From positions 1-64,000 of the forward strand of contig JABDJO010000018.1 of assembly GCA_013002465.1 (NCBI GenBank): a stretch of DNA of 64,000 bases. The letters are read 5' to 3'. Shown piece by piece: positions 62,367 through 64,000 of this stretch; position 1 is the stretch's first letter, and every line of letters begins with the position of its first letter. The notes under the pieces are model-generated. The model had not been told where the DNA came from. It did no database searches and was given only the letters and a program-made list of their open reading frames with translations. This stretch comes from Silicimonas sp. (GTDB taxonomy: Bacteria > Pseudomonadota > Alphaproteobacteria > Rhodobacterales > Rhodobacteraceae). A program made the position numbers and the translations under genes.

Positions 62367-62425
62367 GTCTGACGTGGCGACAAATCCACTTTCCCTGACC
62401 GCAGCGCCCGGATAAACCCCGCCGC

Positions 62426-63280
62426 ATGGGCAAGGAACGCATCGACACGCGCGCCATCGGGCTGGACGTCGGACTTGGCTTCGTCAAATGGCTGACGGGG
62501 GCCGAGAACCTGCACTACGGGCTGTGGACCGGGCTTGATGCCGTTGCGGAGAACACGGGTCGGGCCCAAACGGCCTATACGGACAAGCTGTTTGGCTATC
62601 TGCCCGACGGACCGCTTTCGATCCTCGATATCGGTGGCGGTGCCGGGGAAACCGCGCGCAAGCTGATCGCACTGGGCCACAAGGTCGAAATCGTCGTACC
62701 CTCGGTCGTGCTGGCCGCGCGATGCCGGGCAAACGCGCCCGAAGCACAGGTCCACGAAATGACCTTCGAAGCCTTCGAAACCGATACTCGCTACGACCTC
62801 TGCCTGTTTTCGGAAAGCTTTCAATACATCCCGCTCAACATTGCCCTTGGGAAGGCGCTGGAACTACTGAAACCCGGCGGTCACATCCTGATTGCTGATT
62901 GCTTCCGGTCCGAAGACTTTGCCCCCGACAGAGTAACCCGCACCCCGGGTGGTGGGCACCCGATCGCGGACTTTCGCGATCAGATCGCAGCACTCCCGGT
63001 TGAAACCCGAAAGGAAGAGGACATCACCGAGGCCGTCGCTCCTTCCATTGATCTGGAACAGGCGTTGTTTCATGTCTTTGGCGACGCCGTTACCCGAGTG
63101 GAAACCGAACTGGCCGAGAAACGGCCCAAATCCCGATGGCTTCTGAACCGGGCGCTAAAGATGCTGATGAGCCGACGGCGGCGCAACAGGCTCGATATCC
63201 GTTTGCGCGGGCACGAACGGACAAGTGCGGCGTTCATAAAGAACAATCGCTACCTGATCACATTGTTGGAAAAGCTCTGA
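62426..63280 (+). CDS. SAM-dependent methyltransferase
   Basis: A 284-residue class I methyltransferase. Motif I is LSILDIGGGAGETARKLIAL, followed by VEIVVPSVVLAAR, YDLCLFSESFQYIPL and LKPGGHILIADCFR. The N-terminus IGLDVGLGFVKWLTGAENLH recalls cyclopropane-fatty-acid synthase-like methyltransferases. The C-terminal 100 residues are basic and helical, without a known domain. Substrate unknown. It is 60 bp after the exported-protein gene, so it could be in the same transcript. It is the last gene before the dnaE2 upstream region. Confidence 0.85.
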   Translation: MGKERIDTRAIGLDVGLGFVKWLTGAENLHYGLWTGLDAVAENTGRAQTAYTDKLFGYLPDGPLSILDIGGGAGETARKLIALGHKVEIVVPSVVLAARCRANAPEAQVHEMTFEAFETDTRYDLCLFSESFQYIPLNIALGKALELLKPGGHILIADCFRSEDFAPDRVTRTPGGGHPIADFRDQIAALPVETRKEEDITEAVAPSIDLEQALFHVFGDAVTRVETELAEKRPKSRWLLNRALKMLMSRRRRNRLDIRLRGHERTSAAFIKNNRYLITLLEKL

Positions 63281-63528
63281 TCAAGGAACGCTCGCGGAGC
63301 CTTGTCGGCCCAATTCGGGACGAGGGACTTGGACAACTTCAAAGCCCCGCGAAACGCTAACCTTTACCCCTCGCACTCGTTACGCAGCCTACCATTTACT
63401 CGCTTCACCACTCGATACGATGTGCGGACCGACTTTCGTGACCTTCAATTGATCGGCCGATCCGCGGTGAAATGCGTCTTTGAAAAGAACCACCCCACCA
63501 TTGCGACCTGAGCCTAGGGTGACCCCTT

Positions 63529-63545
63529 GTTGACCTAGGGTCAAC
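63529..63545. promoter_or_regulatory. 17-bp palindrome, possible operator
   Basis: gttgacctagggtcaac is a perfect palindrome with 7-base arms and a 3-base centre. It contains CCTAGGGT, which occurs once more 20 bp upstream at 63513. It lies about 145 bp ahead of the dnaE2 start. Confidence 0.5.
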
Positions 63546-63574
63546 TCGTGACAGGCCAGCTAGTGTGATCCAAT

Positions 63575-63642
63575 CGTGAATCCGTGCGCTTGTGCGTGAA
63601 CTTGATCGTGAACGCAGACTGGAAAAAAGAACAAAGCGTGAA
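63575..63642 (+). repeat. four direct CGTGAA repeats upstream of dnaE2
   Basis: CGTGAA occurs at 63575, 63595, 63607 and 63637, with spacings 20, 12 and 30 bp; a near copy CGTGAC is at 63547. All are on the plus strand, in the region just before dnaE2. Such direct copies could be operators; no known family is recognised. Confidence 0.5.
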
Positions 63643-63643
63643 T
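63629..63643 (+). promoter_or_regulatory. candidate LexA (SOS) box
   Basis: gaac-aaagcgt-gaat matches the alphaproteobacterial LexA site GAAC-N7-GAAC (the complement of GTTC-N7-GTTC) except for the last base. It lies 48 bp before the dnaE2 start, a natural place for SOS control of an error-prone polymerase. Confidence 0.5.
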
Positions 63644-63690
63644 ATCATGCAAGGCAGCCAGGAATCACACGCCAATCGTCGGGAATCACC

Positions 63691-64000
63691 ATGGGCTTTG
63701 CCGAGCTTTCGGCCATGTCGAACTTTACCTTCCTTACCGGGGCCAGCCACGCCGAGGAATATATCGACCGTTCTGCCCTTCTGGGGCTTTCGGCCATTGC
63801 GATTGCCGATGTGAACTCGGTTGCAGGCATCGTGCGCGCCCATACCCGCGTGCGCGAGATCACCCGCGAGGTCAAAGAGCGTCTGACCGCCGACCTGATT
63901 GGCCCCCCCGCCCCGGTGGCGGGCTGGGAAGGCAGAACACAGGTGTTCGAAAGCTATCCCGGCAGCGCGTTCCGACAGCGCAATGGCACACTTTCGGATA
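63691..64000 (+). CDS. dnaE2: error-prone DNA polymerase (partial, N-terminus)
   Basis: The first 103 residues of a DnaE2/ImuC-type polymerase, cut by the window end. The start MGFAELSAMSNFTFLTGASH and the following EEYIDRSALLGLSAIAIADV and NSVAGIVRAHTRV match the PHP domain at the N-terminus of DnaE-type alpha subunits, with the DnaE2 wording (ASHAEEYIDRSA). The ATG at 63691 has only a weak Shine-Dalgarno. DnaE2 performs error-prone synthesis in SOS mutagenesis, usually with ImuA and ImuB. Those genes are not upstream here. Confidence 0.9.
   Translation, partial: MGFAELSAMSNFTFLTGASHAEEYIDRSALLGLSAIAIADVNSVAGIVRAHTRVREITREVKERLTADLIGPPAPVAGWEGRTQVFESYPGSAFRQRNGTLSD

Larger units (their letters stand above)
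63281..63690. other. 410-bp regulatory region upstream of dnaE2
   Basis: No gene is recognised. The region holds a 17-bp palindrome (63529-63545), four CGTGAA repeats (63575-63642) and a candidate LexA box (63629-63643), listed separately. The imuA and imuB genes that often precede dnaE2 are not present, at least within this window. Confidence 0.6.

Noticed and set aside
63302-63511. 69-codon plus-strand frame before dnaE2
   Set aside because: No recognisable similarity, no Shine-Dalgarno, and it lies in a region with regulatory-looking repeats.
1-64000. CRISPR arrays, rRNA genes and tRNA genes
   Set aside because: No regularly spaced repeats of 25-40 bp, no rRNA-like stretches and no complete tRNA cloverleaf were noticed by reading; a dedicated search was not possible.

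Overview
The window reads as chromosome of a marine-type alphaproteobacterium of the order Rhodobacterales (Roseobacter group). The main grounds are a SAM/SAH-type riboswitch in front of metK, a pcaDCHGB protocatechuate cluster, a VPLPA-CTERM protein beside the leu genes, a DUF2794 gene, an RTX protein, and a moderately high GC content with many ATGA/GTGA/TGATG start-stop overlaps. Species cannot be told from the sequence alone.

Layout. 1-6.5 kb (minus strand): metK with its riboswitch, lnt, two tandem paralogous reductases of the 6PGDH/imine-reductase type, a CorC-like CBS protein and ybeY. 6.5-10.5 kb (plus): a MmcQ/YjbR gene, then a coupled dgoK-dgoA-lactonase set with an NTF2-like and an RraA-like gene, suggesting galactonate-type sugar-acid catabolism. 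10.5-14.3 kb (minus): a large glycosyltransferase coupled to two unknown genes, then an FKBP isomerase. 14.5-25.1 kb (plus): HAD hydrolase, alpha/beta hydrolase and threonine dehydratase; the protocatechuate branch pcaD-C-H-G-B; an MFS transporter and a zinc alcohol dehydrogenase; a frameshifted GNAT gene; and an enolase-superfamily dehydratase.

25.1-41.4 kb is a surface polysaccharide island. It holds a KpsT/KpsE/KpsM-type ABC exporter, several glycosyltransferases and an initiating sugar-phosphate transferase. It also has a five-gene minus-strand run: GT4, then a pure RTX-repeat protein, a GT2-methyltransferase fusion, a sulfotransferase-like protein and a DUF707-like protein. The tight coupling of a predicted secreted RTX protein to glycan enzymes is the most system-like novelty here. 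A fatty acid desaturase ends the island, followed by a 0.7 kb scar with an integrase N-terminus and an IS3-type transposase C-terminus.

42.2-64 kb: a CPA2 cation/proton antiporter, then leucine biosynthesis (leuB, leuD, leuC) interrupted by a LysR gene, an epimerase-like gene, a secreted EEP-family protein, a membrane protein and the VPLPA-CTERM gene. Next come purine salvage (apt, mtnP), a thioredoxin-fold protein, DUF2794, an NlpC/P60 peptidase coupled to a leucyl aminopeptidase, a beta carbonic anhydrase, asd, rppH and a methyltransferase. The window ends inside dnaE2 (error-prone polymerase), whose upstream region carries a palindrome, repeated CGTGAA motifs and a LexA-box-like site.

How the genes connect. 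metK, its riboswitch and mtnP belong to SAM use and recycling; mtnP and apt together would return the adenine of methylthioadenosine to AMP. leuBCD and asd are amino-acid biosynthesis. pcaDCHGB takes protocatechuate to 3-oxoadipate. No rRNA, tRNA or CRISPR array was found.
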